A DNA stretch of 64,000 nt from Clostridiaceae bacterium (GTDB lineage Bacteria; Bacillota; Clostridia; Lachnospirales; Lachnospiraceae): positions 1 through 64,000 of the forward strand of contig CABJBA010000004.1 in assembly GCA_902363735.1 (NCBI GenBank). The letters run 5' to 3'. Position 1 is the first letter of the stretch, and each line of letters opens with the position of its first letter. The notes beneath the pieces are model-generated. The model saw nothing but the letters and a program-made list of their open reading frames with translations. It was not told where the DNA came from and made no database searches. The translations under genes and the position numbers were made by a program. Of this stretch, positions 18,887 to 26,825 are shown one piece after another.

Positions 18887-18916
18887 ATTATATCTCATCA
18901 CCCTGCAACTATGCAA
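18887..18916 (-). promoter_or_regulatory. Promoter of trxB
   Basis: On the minus strand, -35 TTGCAT (18911-18916), 18-bp spacer, -10 TATAAT (18887-18892). Its -35 and that of the divergent SDR promoter form the arms of an inverted repeat ATGCAA-N7-TTGCAT. Confidence 0.7.
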
Positions 18917-18923
18917 GGTTCCG

Positions 18924-18952
18924 TTGCATTCTTCCCCATGATTTGGTAAAAT
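18924..18952 (+). promoter_or_regulatory. Promoter of the SDR gene
   Basis: -35 TTGCAT (18924-18929), 17-bp spacer, -10 TAAAAT (18947-18952); back to back with the trxB promoter, only 7 bp between the -35 boxes. Confidence 0.7.
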
Positions 18953-18986
18953 AAAGGTATCAATTATTGACGGAAAGGGTGATTTT

Positions 18987-19718
18987 ATGGCTAAAAAAAC
19001 AGTACTTATAACCGGCGCTTCCAGGGGAATCGGAAAAGCCATTGCTGTCAAGTTCGCAAAGAAGGGATATCATGTGGCCATCAACTGTCTTCACAGCGAG
19101 GACCGCCTTCTTCAGACGAAAAGGGAGCTGGAATCCTATCAGATATCTTGTCTTGCCCATATGGGAGATATGGGTGACACGAGTCAGTGCCAGGAACTCT
19201 TTGAGCAGATACGAAAGCAATTCGGCACACTGGATGTCCTGGTCAACAACGCAGGAATATCCTACATCGGCCTTCTGCAGGATATGAAGGTCGAAGCCTG
19301 GGACCAGATTATCCGCACCAATTTAACCTCTGTATTCAATTGCTGCAAGCTTGCCATTCCCGGAATGGTGGAAAGACAGCAGGGTAAGATCATCAATATC
19401 TCCTCCGTATGGGGAATATCCGGAGCCTCCTGTGAAGTGGCTTATTCCGCCACTAAAGGCGGAGTCAATGCCTTTACAAAAGCTCTGGCAAAGGAACTGG
19501 CTCCCAGTAACATCCAGGTCAACGCAGTTGCCTGCGGAGCCATTGATACGGAGATGAACCAGTTTTTAGAGGAAGATGAGCTGATTTCCCTGGTTGACGG
19601 AATCCCCACCGGACGGCTTGGCAGGGCCGAGGAAGTAGCTGATCTGGTATATCATCTTGGCTATAAAAATTCCTATCTGACCGGACAGGTCATCGGCCTT
19701 GACGGAGGCTGGATTTAA
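18987..19718 (+). CDS. SDR family oxidoreductase (3-oxoacyl-ACP reductase-like)
   Basis: A 243-aa classical short-chain dehydrogenase. The N-terminal cofactor loop GASRGIG, the NNAG motif (VLVNNAGIS), the catalytic Ser region INISSVWG and YSATKGG (YxxxK) are complete, and the C terminus GQVIGLDGGWI is typical of FabG-like proteins. The residues after beta-2 (NCLHSE) suggest NADP(H) preference but do not prove it. A gene alone on its transcript, without acp or fab neighbours, is more likely a paralogue (named YmfI/FabG-like in many genomes) than the main fatty-acid FabG. The substrate is unknown. Confidence 0.85.
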   Translation: MAKKTVLITGASRGIGKAIAVKFAKKGYHVAINCLHSEDRLLQTKRELESYQISCLAHMGDMGDTSQCQELFEQIRKQFGTLDVLVNNAGISYIGLLQDMKVEAWDQIIRTNLTSVFNCCKLAIPGMVERQQGKIINISSVWGISGASCEVAYSATKGGVNAFTKALAKELAPSNIQVNAVACGAIDTEMNQFLEEDELISLVDGIPTGRLGRAEEVADLVYHLGYKNSYLTGQVIGLDGGWI

Positions 19719-19746
19719 CCTCTACTCAATCATATGAAAAAAATCC

Positions 19747-19771
19747 GATGCCGGACACTTTTTCCGGCATC
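19747..19771. repeat. Inverted repeat after the SDR gene
   Basis: GATGCCGGA/TCCGGCATC 9-bp stem with a 7-base loop. It is probably the 3' end signal of the SDR transcript, although the T tract is poor. Confidence 0.55.
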
Positions 19772-19786
19772 CGGCATCAATCAGCC

Positions 19787-19823
19787 AAAAAAGGTGCCGG
19801 AAAGCTTTTCTTTTCCCGGCACC
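19787..19823 (-). terminator. Intrinsic terminator after the kdgT-type permease
   Basis: The minus strand shows GGTGCCGG/CCGGCACC followed by TTTTTT. It ends the larA-glycerate kinase-permease unit; the same stem could also stop rightward transcripts. Confidence 0.8.
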
Positions 19824-19833
19824 ACTTTATTTC

Positions 19834-20832
19834 TTATCTTGTTTGTGAAGCAGAGGTTCTCTCTCTCTTTTTCTCCTCAACCTTATGTAAATACGACGTC
19901 AGCAAAGGGCAAAGGATGGCTGTTACAATGATAGCTGCCGTAATTTGTACCGTTGCAACACCTGCCACGACGGCCAGAGAAGCATCAGCTGCTGAAACAG
20001 CTGCGGGTGTGGCAGCTGCATTGCCTGCCGTGGTTCCAATTCCTGCTCCCACCTCAGGATATTTCATTTTCAGAAGTTTGTAGACAAAATATCCTCCAAG
20101 TCCCGTGATAAGCGTACAGGCAACCCCCAATATAATTCCGGGAATCCCTGCTTTTAACAGATTGGAAAGATGCAGTCCTGCTCCCAGAGGAAATGCAAAA
20201 AAAGGAATCATTATGGTAGCTCCCGGTTCGCAGAATTGCCTGATTTCTTCGTCCAGATTCCCAAGAATACACCCTATAATAATGGGAATCAAGCAACCGA
20301 TCAGTACTGTAATAGGAATTGTAGCGACGCCTGCCGCACCTAAGGCTACCATGGTAAAAAAGGGACCGTCATTGATAGACAGGATAGAAACTGCTCCTAC
20401 ATCCGTTGCATCACCGTATTCACCAGCAAGAGCTGCATATAATCCTCCGTTTGAATTAGAAATTGCTCCAACAATTGCAAGGGGAGCCAGACCCAAAATA
20501 CCGTTAGGGCCAAAAAGCTTTCCAATTATAATGCCGATTACAATTCCCGTCAGCACTTTGGTCGCAGTCAGCACCACCCCCTTGTACAGAGGCACACCTG
20601 CCTTCTTAAAGTCAATGGTTGTAGCATTGCAGAATAAAAATACCGCTAATATAGGCATTGCCCCTGTTTTAAAAAGATTTTCTGTAAATGTTCCTCCAAA
20701 CCAGTCCCATACTCCAGTTTCAGTCAGTCCTAATATACTTTTTCCAAAAAACGTATTGATAATGGCTCCTAAAAGCAAGGGCACTACCATTAGCCCACCC
20801 GGTATTTTCTTTACTGTCTTTAATATATTCAT
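19834..20832 (-). CDS. 2-keto-3-deoxygluconate permease family transporter (KdgT-like)
   Basis: A 332-aa polytopic membrane protein of the KdgT family, proton symporters for 2-keto-3-deoxygluconate. The opening KIPGGLMVVPLLLGAIINTF and later SNSNGGLYAALAGEYGD and SINDGPFFTM are characteristic; roughly ten hydrophobic segments are visible. It is the last gene of a three-gene unit with glycerate kinase and a LarA-type racemase. That context suggests the true substrate may be a short hydroxyacid such as glycerate or an aldonate rather than KDG; this is inference. Confidence 0.87.
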   Translation of the reverse strand: MNILKTVKKIPGGLMVVPLLLGAIINTFFGKSILGLTETGVWDWFGGTFTENLFKTGAMPILAVFLFCNATTIDFKKAGVPLYKGVVLTATKVLTGIVIGIIIGKLFGPNGILGLAPLAIVGAISNSNGGLYAALAGEYGDATDVGAVSILSINDGPFFTMVALGAAGVATIPITVLIGCLIPIIIGCILGNLDEEIRQFCEPGATIMIPFFAFPLGAGLHLSNLLKAGIPGIILGVACTLITGLGGYFVYKLLKMKYPEVGAGIGTTAGNAAATPAAVSAADASLAVVAGVATVQITAAIIVTAILCPLLTSYLHKVEEKKRERTSASQTR

Positions 20833-20842
20833 CTTCCTTCTC

Positions 20843-21970
20843 CTACATCTTTAATAGTCTTAAAACATTGTCCACCGTGTAACCAAGATTTTCCCTTGAA
20901 AACTTTCTGCTGACTGAAAAGTCCTGAGGAAGCCGGTTTATAGGAAAAACTGCCGTTACACCCATCTCATATGCCTTGGCTATTTCCCCATCCTCTGCTC
21001 CTCCTACAATTGCAATCAAAGGAACCTTGTGTATGTGTGTTCTGCCGGCAATGCCGATGACCACTTTTCCCCTGAGGCTTTGGGAGTCCAGCTTTCCTTC
21101 TCCTGTGATCACATAAGAATCAGGACTCAAAATCTCATCAAACTTTACAGTATCCAACACAGTTTCAATTCCCATTTGCAGCTGGGAGTGAAAAAATGCT
21201 ACCATTCCTGCACCCATGGCTCCGGCAGCTCCTGCTCCAGGGATTTGACTGACATCTTTTCCGATTGTACTTTCTATTACTGCACTTAAAGACTTCAGCC
21301 CCTGATCCAGTTCTCTTACCATTTCTTCATCGGCACCCTTTTGAGGTCCGAATATATAGGCAGCTCCGTTTTCACCATACATGGGGTTGTCAATGTCGCA
21401 CATTGTCACGATTTCCACTTCCTTCAGAATGGGGTGAATTTCATCCATAGATATTCTGGAAATGAAGTTTAAGGTTCCTCCTGTGGGAATAAAGGTCTCA
21501 TTCTTGTCATTATAAAACTTCACGCCAACTGCCGCCGCTGCTCCACATCCTCCGTCATTGGTACAGGAGCCGCCTAAACCTATGATAATTTTCTTTGCCC
21601 CATCTTCTGCTGCCGCAAGAATCAACTGACCGACTCCATAGGTGGTAGTAAGCTTTGGATTTTTTCGTTCTTCTACAAGAGGGAGGCCTGCACAGGACGC
21701 CATTTCCACAACAGCAGTTTCCCCATCAGAGAGCAGCCCATAACAGGCATCCATATCCTCAAAATAAGGATTTTTAACAGTGACTGTTTTTTTTCTGCCT
21801 CCAGCCGCTGTGATAAAAGCATCTACGCTTCCTTCTCCGCCGTCTGCCACAGGGATCGATACTATTTTACTGTCAGGAAAATGAATGCTGATCTTTTCTT
21901 TTATGATATTACAGATTTCCTCTGAACTTAAAGTTCCCTTAAAGGAATCAGGTATCAGGATAAATTTCAT
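20843..21970 (-). CDS. Glycerate kinase (GarK/GlxK family)
   Basis: A 375-aa kinase that phosphorylates D-glycerate; family members form 2- or 3-phosphoglycerate, and most of this type are glycerate 2-kinases. The start KFILIPDSFKGTLSSEE, PVADGGEGSVDAF, GLGGSCTNDGGCGAAAA and VITGEGKLDSQSLRGK are all family blocks. The gene sits 14 bp behind larA and 10 bp before the permease, so the three are co-transcribed. It implies that glycerate is an intermediate of the island. Confidence 0.93.
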   Translation of the reverse strand: MKFILIPDSFKGTLSSEEICNIIKEKISIHFPDSKIVSIPVADGGEGSVDAFITAAGGRKKTVTVKNPYFEDMDACYGLLSDGETAVVEMASCAGLPLVEERKNPKLTTTYGVGQLILAAAEDGAKKIIIGLGGSCTNDGGCGAAAAVGVKFYNDKNETFIPTGGTLNFISRISMDEIHPILKEVEIVTMCDIDNPMYGENGAAYIFGPQKGADEEMVRELDQGLKSLSAVIESTIGKDVSQIPGAGAAGAMGAGMVAFFHSQLQMGIETVLDTVKFDEILSPDSYVITGEGKLDSQSLRGKVVIGIAGRTHIHKVPLIAIVGGAEDGEIAKAYEMGVTAVFPINRLPQDFSVSRKFSRENLGYTVDNVLRLLKM

Positions 21971-21984
21971 ATATGCCCTCCCCT

Positions 21985-23262
21985 TTATTCAATGACAATG
22001 ACTGATACTCCATCAGGAATAACAGTGACCTGATAGTCCACCTTATTCACCATATCTTTTGCCTTTTGAATTGCCTCTTCCATGGTGTGGGCCGGTGTCA
22101 TATGCAGATCACGGACCATGTCATCGGGAGCGTCAGATACATAGATTACATGTGCTTTTAACAGCAATCTGGCAAAAATCTGAGACTGCCATTGATCGGG
22201 TATGGTCTCTTCCGGCTTTCTGTCAATAAATACTTTCATCATCTTATTTAAATCTTTTTCATCCCGGAAGGTTTCATAAAAGACCTCTCCGCCGTGACCA
22301 TCTACAGATTTGGCAACCATAATAATCACTCCGCCTTCTTTTACGGTGGCTTCCGCCGCAGTCATTCCCTTTACTGCCTGATAAATATTCTGATCAAGAG
22401 GATAGCCTCCATTGGTGGAGATAACAATGTCAGAAGGGATGGCATTTATACGGCACATGCTGTTTAAAAACTCGCGGCCTTTCCGGTGTGCCAGGTCGCA
22501 GTCACCTGAAACACATTTTATCACCTTATGCTCTGCATCAATGACTACATTGACGATAAAATCAAGCCGTGCGGCTCTGGCTCCATATAGCATGTCATTA
22601 TGAATGGGGTTGCCTTCAATCACACCGGTTCTTGCATATCTGCTGGCAATAAAACCAGAATTGTGATTGTACATGACAGTTTCACGGCTCGCCACACCGG
22701 GAAGAACGCTCTTTCTTCCTCCTGAAAAACCGGCAAAGAAATGAGGCTCAATAAATCCTTCCCCAATCAGCAAGTCTGCTTCTGCTGCAATTCTGTTAAT
22801 TGAAAAATTCCCACCCGAAGGCAATTTTCCAAAAAAAACAAGATTTTCTATATCATCGCAATCGTGAATAACAATCTTCTCCTGGCTCACAATTATTTCG
22901 CCAAATTTTTCTACCAGTTCATCCTTTGTTGTTCCCCTATGCAGGCCTGTGGATATTAATATGGTAATATCAGCATCTTTATTTCCCTCACGGATTTCTT
23001 TCAGTAAGTAAGGCATAATCACTTTACTGGGAACCGGCCTGGTATGATCAGAAGAAATAATAACTACCTTTTCTTTTCCCATTACCATGTCTTTCAGTCT
23101 GGGAGTGCCTATAGGGTTCTCCAGGGATTCCTTTACAAGTTCCTCCTGGCTCTTTTCCGCTTTATACTCATGCAGACTGGATACCAGAACTCCAGCTAAA
23201 TGCTCTTCCTCAATATTGGCTTTAATGGTTTCTTTTCCATAAGGCAAGTGAAATGTTTTCAT
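21985..23262 (-). CDS. LarA family nickel-dependent hydroxyacid racemase/epimerase
   Basis: A 425-aa homologue of lactate racemase LarA. All ligands of the nickel-pincer cofactor fall at the same numbers as in Lactiplantibacillus plantarum LarA: His108 (GLHRG), His174 (EPHFFAGFSG), Lys184 (GGRKSVLPG) and His200 (MYNH). The substrate-side SSDHTRPVPS is also present. The LarA superfamily includes racemases for lactate, malate, hydroxyglutarate, phenyllactate and gluconate 2-epimerase. No larB, larC or larE cofactor genes are in the window. With glycerate kinase and a KdgT-like permease downstream, glycerate or an aldonate is a plausible substrate, but this is inference. Confidence 0.9.
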   Translation of the reverse strand: MKTFHLPYGKETIKANIEEEHLAGVLVSSLHEYKAEKSQEELVKESLENPIGTPRLKDMVMGKEKVVIISSDHTRPVPSKVIMPYLLKEIREGNKDADITILISTGLHRGTTKDELVEKFGEIIVSQEKIVIHDCDDIENLVFFGKLPSGGNFSINRIAAEADLLIGEGFIEPHFFAGFSGGRKSVLPGVASRETVMYNHNSGFIASRYARTGVIEGNPIHNDMLYGARAARLDFIVNVVIDAEHKVIKCVSGDCDLAHRKGREFLNSMCRINAIPSDIVISTNGGYPLDQNIYQAVKGMTAAEATVKEGGVIIMVAKSVDGHGGEVFYETFRDEKDLNKMMKVFIDRKPEETIPDQWQSQIFARLLLKAHVIYVSDAPDDMVRDLHMTPAHTMEEAIQKAKDMVNKVDYQVTVIPDGVSVIVIE

Positions 23263-23277
23263 TATGTTTTTACCTTT

Positions 23278-23296
23278 CGTTTCATTTTAAAACAAT
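23278..23296. promoter_or_regulatory. Operator-like palindrome A (larA side)
   Basis: GTTTC-ATTTT-AAAACAA (23279-23295), a one-mismatch copy of the TTGTTTC-N5-GAAACAA palindrome. It overlaps the downstream edge of the larA -10 region, a position suited to repression. Confidence 0.55.
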
Positions 23297-23323
23297 TATA
23301 TCGACATTCATTTTACATTTCAA
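23295..23323 (-). promoter_or_regulatory. Promoter of larA-glycerate kinase-permease
   Basis: On the minus strand, -35 TTGAAA (23318-23323), 17-bp spacer, -10 TATAAT (23295-23300). It is a sigma-A type promoter; no sigma-54 GG-N10-GC element is seen. Confidence 0.75.
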
Positions 23324-23341
23324 CTTTTTAACATTATTTTT

Positions 23342-23360
23342 TTGTTTCATTTAGAAACAA
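23342..23360. promoter_or_regulatory. Operator-like palindrome B (central)
   Basis: Perfect 19-bp palindrome TTGTTTC-ATTTA-GAAACAA, centred about 60-70 bp upstream of both divergent start sites. A likely activator site for the PrpR-type regulator. Confidence 0.65.
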
Positions 23361-23405
23361 TCATTAAAAGAGGTAATTCTTAATGCATACCCGTTTTCCT
23401 TATGT

Positions 23406-23430
23406 TATAATAAATTTCATATTGAAACAA
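23406..23430 (+). promoter_or_regulatory. -10 element and palindrome C before the PrpR-type regulator
   Basis: TATAAT at 23406-23411 is the likely -10 of the regulator gene; its -35 is poor. TTTC-ATATT-GAAACAA (23415-23430) has the same half-sites and 5-bp spacing as palindromes A and B and lies at the likely start point, consistent with autoregulation. Confidence 0.5.
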
Positions 23431-23460
23431 AATTACATCAGAATACCATTGGAGAAATAT

Positions 23461-25275
23461 ATGAATCGTAAAATAAACATTTTAGGTATCGCCCCTTATG
23501 AGGGATTGAAGGTATTAATGGAACAGGCGGCATCTAAGAGAGAGGATATCCACCTTACCGTTGTAAAAGGAAATTTAGAGGAAGGTCAAAAGATTGTAGA
23601 GGCTATGGGGCAGGAATACGATATTATCCTCTCACGTGCAAATACTGCCGATATGATCAGGAGTGTGACTCACCTTCCTGTTATTGACATTGGAATTTCC
23701 TATTATGATGTGCTCCATTGTATCCGTCAGGCAAAAGCAACCGGAAATCCCTTTTCCATTATTGGTTTTCACGGCTTAACCTCCATTGCAAAATCACTTT
23801 GCGAACTTATGGAATATTCTATCGAAATTATTCCTGTTCATTCTGCTGATAATGTAAAGGAACTGCTAAAGGAGGTCAAAGAAAAAGGATACGAAACCAT
23901 TGTATGCGATACGGTTCCTTATCCTTATGCAAATCTGATGGGAATTACGCCAATTCTTTTGACAACAGGGATTGACAGCCTCAATGCTGCCATTGACAAT
24001 GCAGTCAAACATTATAGAAATGAGGCACAGTATTTAGAACAGATTTCAATTTTAAAAAAGACAGTTTCCAGCACAAAAACTTATACAGTTGTTTTTGATA
24101 CAAAAAAGAAAATTTTATTTTCTTTCAATGCCCAACCCGAATCCGAATCCATCCTTCAAAAGATATATAAATCAATAGACGCTTCTCCTTGCTTAAATGC
24201 CGATTTTTTCATCAATACCAAAGGAACTGTTTATTCCGTTCATTGCCATTATTATGGAGATGAAAAAAGCCCTTACTATATTTGTCACATTAGTACCACG
24301 GGAATTCCCATGACGTACTCCAAGTACGGCATCAAAATATTAAACAGAATCAAAGCAGAAGAAATTTACAGCACCAGCTTTTACAGCACCACGAATGCTT
24401 CCAAAGAGCTGCAAAACAAACTTTTCCAGATAAACGAAACAAACACTCCTGTCATGATCACAGGTGAAATAGGCACTGAAAAAAACAAGGCCGCTATGCT
24501 TTTGTATTCTAAAGGACAGGATAAAAACAACCCTTTGTTTACGATAGACTGTTCTTTATTAAATGACAGGAACTGGAATTATCTGGTTTCCAATTATAAT
24601 TCACCTTTTATGGAAAATAAGAACACCATATATATCAGCAATATAGAAAGCCTGGATGAGTCCAAGCAGCATCAATTGTTATCTATTATGACTGATACAA
24701 ACCTTCATCTGAGAAATAGACTTATTTTATCCTGTTCCAGCGGATACAGACAACCGGTTCCCCACATTGCGATGCGTTTTATAAACCTGCTTAACGCCTA
24801 TGTACTTCATATGCCGCCTTTACGGGATCAGGCAAGTGATATTCCCTCCTCCGCAACTTTATATCTGAATACACTCAATCAGCAGCTGGGAAAGCAGGTA
24901 GCAAGCATTCAGTCTCCTGCTATGGAACTTCTTTTAGCCTATGACTGGCCCTTTAATATAATGCAATTCCAAAGAGTTCTGAAAGAAATCGTCATTTCAA
25001 CTGGCTCAAGCCACGTAATTCCACAAGTTGTGAGTCAGGTTCTGGAGCAGGAATCCAGGTTTGTTATATCAAACAGCCTTGACAGCAATATTCTCACATC
25101 GGGACAAAAACCCGAAAGTATAAGTCCTGTAAATTTAGGTCAACCGCTGAATTTAATCATAAGAGATATAGTGGAATACACATTGGACAAGTGCAAAGGA
25201 AATCAAAGTGCTGCCGCAAAAAAGCTGGGCATCGGAAGAACCACTTTATGGCGGTATTTAAATAATGATAAGTAA
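23461..25275 (+). CDS. PrpR-type regulator with degenerate AAA+ domain and Fis-type HTH
   Basis: A 604-aa transcriptional regulator. The N terminus (about residues 1-190, INILGIAPYEGL ... ILSRANTADMIR) matches the PrpR_N sensor domain. A central region aligns with sigma-54 activators but is degraded: the P-loop reads TGEIGTEKNKA, the Walker B region ISNIESLDE, and the GAFTGA loop is absent (YNSPFMENKNT). The C terminus is a Fis-type HTH (NQSAAAKKLGIGRTTLWRYL). The start at 23461 has GGAG six bases upstream. It diverges from the larA unit, whose promoter is sigma-A type, so it probably works without sigma-54. The effector may be the imported hydroxyacid. Confidence 0.85.
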   Translation: MNRKINILGIAPYEGLKVLMEQAASKREDIHLTVVKGNLEEGQKIVEAMGQEYDIILSRANTADMIRSVTHLPVIDIGISYYDVLHCIRQAKATGNPFSIIGFHGLTSIAKSLCELMEYSIEIIPVHSADNVKELLKEVKEKGYETIVCDTVPYPYANLMGITPILLTTGIDSLNAAIDNAVKHYRNEAQYLEQISILKKTVSSTKTYTVVFDTKKKILFSFNAQPESESILQKIYKSIDASPCLNADFFINTKGTVYSVHCHYYGDEKSPYYICHISTTGIPMTYSKYGIKILNRIKAEEIYSTSFYSTTNASKELQNKLFQINETNTPVMITGEIGTEKNKAAMLLYSKGQDKNNPLFTIDCSLLNDRNWNYLVSNYNSPFMENKNTIYISNIESLDESKQHQLLSIMTDTNLHLRNRLILSCSSGYRQPVPHIAMRFINLLNAYVLHMPPLRDQASDIPSSATLYLNTLNQQLGKQVASIQSPAMELLLAYDWPFNIMQFQRVLKEIVISTGSSHVIPQVVSQVLEQESRFVISNSLDSNILTSGQKPESISPVNLGQPLNLIIRDIVEYTLDKCKGNQSAAAKKLGIGRTTLWRYLNNDK

Positions 25276-25283
25276 AAAATATA

Positions 25284-25329
25284 AAAAGAGCTGCTGCAAA
25301 AGGGGTCATTTCCTTTTGCAGCAGCTCTC
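25284..25329. terminator. Bidirectional terminator between the PrpR-type gene and yajC
   Basis: A perfect 16-bp stem GAGCTGCTGCAAAAGG/CCTTTTGCAGCAGCTC with an 8-base loop. T-rich DNA follows on both strands, most strongly for yajC. Confidence 0.9.
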
Positions 25330-25336
25330 CGTTTTC

Positions 25337-25636
25337 TTAAACTCCCGGCTTTTCTACCTGTACAATGGCAGTTTTCTGCATGGGAATTCTGCAGTTCTTA
25401 TTATTACCGAATTCAACAATAACTGTATCATCTGTCATATCAATGATTACACCATAAAAACCACTGGAAGTCAGAATGCTGTCTCCGATGGCAATGCTTG
25501 AAAACATCTCCTGCTGTTTCTTCTTTTCCTTTTTCTGCGGTCTGATTGCGATGAAATACATAAAGCCAAAGATAACTACGATATAAATTATCCAGAAACC
25601 TATGCCCATATTGCCGCTGCTTAATGCTGATAACAT
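25337..25636 (-). CDS. yajC: Preprotein translocase subunit YajC
   Basis: A 99-aa single-span membrane protein associated with SecDF. An N-terminal membrane helix (about residues 12-31) is followed by the family signature FIAIRPQKKEKKKQQEM and the small beta domain IAIGDSILTSSGFYGVI. It follows tgt, the usual neighbour in bacteria, and is the last gene of the SCIFF-maturase-tgt-yajC series. secD and secF are not in the window. Confidence 0.94.
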   Translation of the reverse strand: MLSALSSGNMGIGFWIIYIVVIFGFMYFIAIRPQKKEKKKQQEMFSSIAIGDSILTSSGFYGVIIDMTDDTVIVEFGNNKNCRIPMQKTAIVQVEKPGV

Positions 25637-25667
25637 AACATGTCCTCCTTAATAATCAATCCGCCCT

Positions 25668-26807
25668 TTATGGTCTGGAGTCTGCCGCCATGCCTGCGAG
25701 TTTTTGTTCTTTATATTCTCCGTACCGGTGGTTCTCAATGGCCTCGCGGATCTCTTCCATCATTGTATTATAAAAATACAGATTATGCAAGACACATAAT
25801 CTCATGCCAAGCATTTCTTTTGCCTTCAAAAGGTGTCTGAGATAGGCTCTGCTGTAGGAACGACAGGCAGGACACTGACAGCCTTCTTCAATAGGCTTGT
25901 GATCCAGTTCGAATTTGGTGTTGAATAAATTCAACTTTCCATGATTGGTATATACATGACCGTGACGGCCATTTCTGGAAGGGTAAACGCAATCAAAGAA
26001 GTCCACTCCACGGTCCACTGCCTCCAAAATATTGGCAGGAGTCCCCACTCCCATCAAATAAGTGGGTTTTCCCTCCGGCAGATAGGGAACGGTTTCATCT
26101 AAGATCCGGTACATCTCCTCATGGCTCTCCCCTACAGCCAGTCCGCCCAGGGCATATCCGTCCAAATCCATGGCTGATATGGTTTTTGCATGAGCGATCC
26201 GAATATCTTCAAATGTTCCGCCCTGATTAATGCCGAACAAAAGCTGTTCCCTGTTTAAGGTTTCCGTTAGAGAATTAAGCCGTTCCATCTCAGCCTTGCT
26301 CCGCTCCAGCCATCTGGTTGTACGGTCCACACTGTTTTGCATGTATTCTCTGGTAGCGGGATGAGGGGGACATTCATCAAATGCCATGGCTATAGTAGAA
26401 GCCAGGTTGGACTGGATCTGCATGCTCTCCTCCGGACCCATGAAAATCTTATGTCCGTCTATATGAGACTGGAAGTAAACACCCTCTTCTTTGATCTTTC
26501 TCAGTCCGGTCAGAGAAAACACCTGAAAGCCTCCTGAATCCGTAAGGATTGGGCGGTCCCAATTCATAAATTTATGAAGACCTCCAAATTCCCTGATCAG
26601 CTTATCGCCGGTACGTACGTGGAGATGATAGGTATTGGAAAGCTGTACCTGGGTTTTGATCTGGCGCAGATCGTCGGTGGAAACAGCCCCTTTGATAGCA
26701 GCCACTGTTCCTACATTCATAAATACCGGAGTCTGTATGGTGCCGTGAACCGTGGTTACCTCCGCCCATTTTGCACGTCCATCCCTGGCAATAATTTTAT
26801 ATTTCAT
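25668..26807 (-). CDS. tgt: Queuine tRNA-ribosyltransferase
   Basis: tRNA-guanine transglycosylase (379 aa), which inserts preQ1/queuine at position 34 of GUN-anticodon tRNAs. PVFMNVGTVAAIKG, LSNTYHLHVRTG, ILTDSGGFQVFSL (catalytic Asp), GGLAVGE and the C-terminal zinc site CQCPACRSYSRAYLRHL with a downstream His are all visible. It lies 18 bp behind the SCIFF maturase and 31 bp before yajC. Confidence 0.96.
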   Translation of the reverse strand: MKYKIIARDGRAKWAEVTTVHGTIQTPVFMNVGTVAAIKGAVSTDDLRQIKTQVQLSNTYHLHVRTGDKLIREFGGLHKFMNWDRPILTDSGGFQVFSLTGLRKIKEEGVYFQSHIDGHKIFMGPEESMQIQSNLASTIAMAFDECPPHPATREYMQNSVDRTTRWLERSKAEMERLNSLTETLNREQLLFGINQGGTFEDIRIAHAKTISAMDLDGYALGGLAVGESHEEMYRILDETVPYLPEGKPTYLMGVGTPANILEAVDRGVDFFDCVYPSRNGRHGHVYTNHGKLNLFNTKFELDHKPIEEGCQCPACRSYSRAYLRHLLKAKEMLGMRLCVLHNLYFYNTMMEEIREAIENHRYGEYKEQKLAGMAADSRP

Positions 26808-26825
26808 TCACAATTCCCTTCTCTT

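Noticed and set aside
20105..20854. 249-aa plus-strand ORF opposite the permease gene
   Set aside because: It is the antisense of the KdgT-like gene; composition is Pro/Ile-rich, with no start signal or domain.
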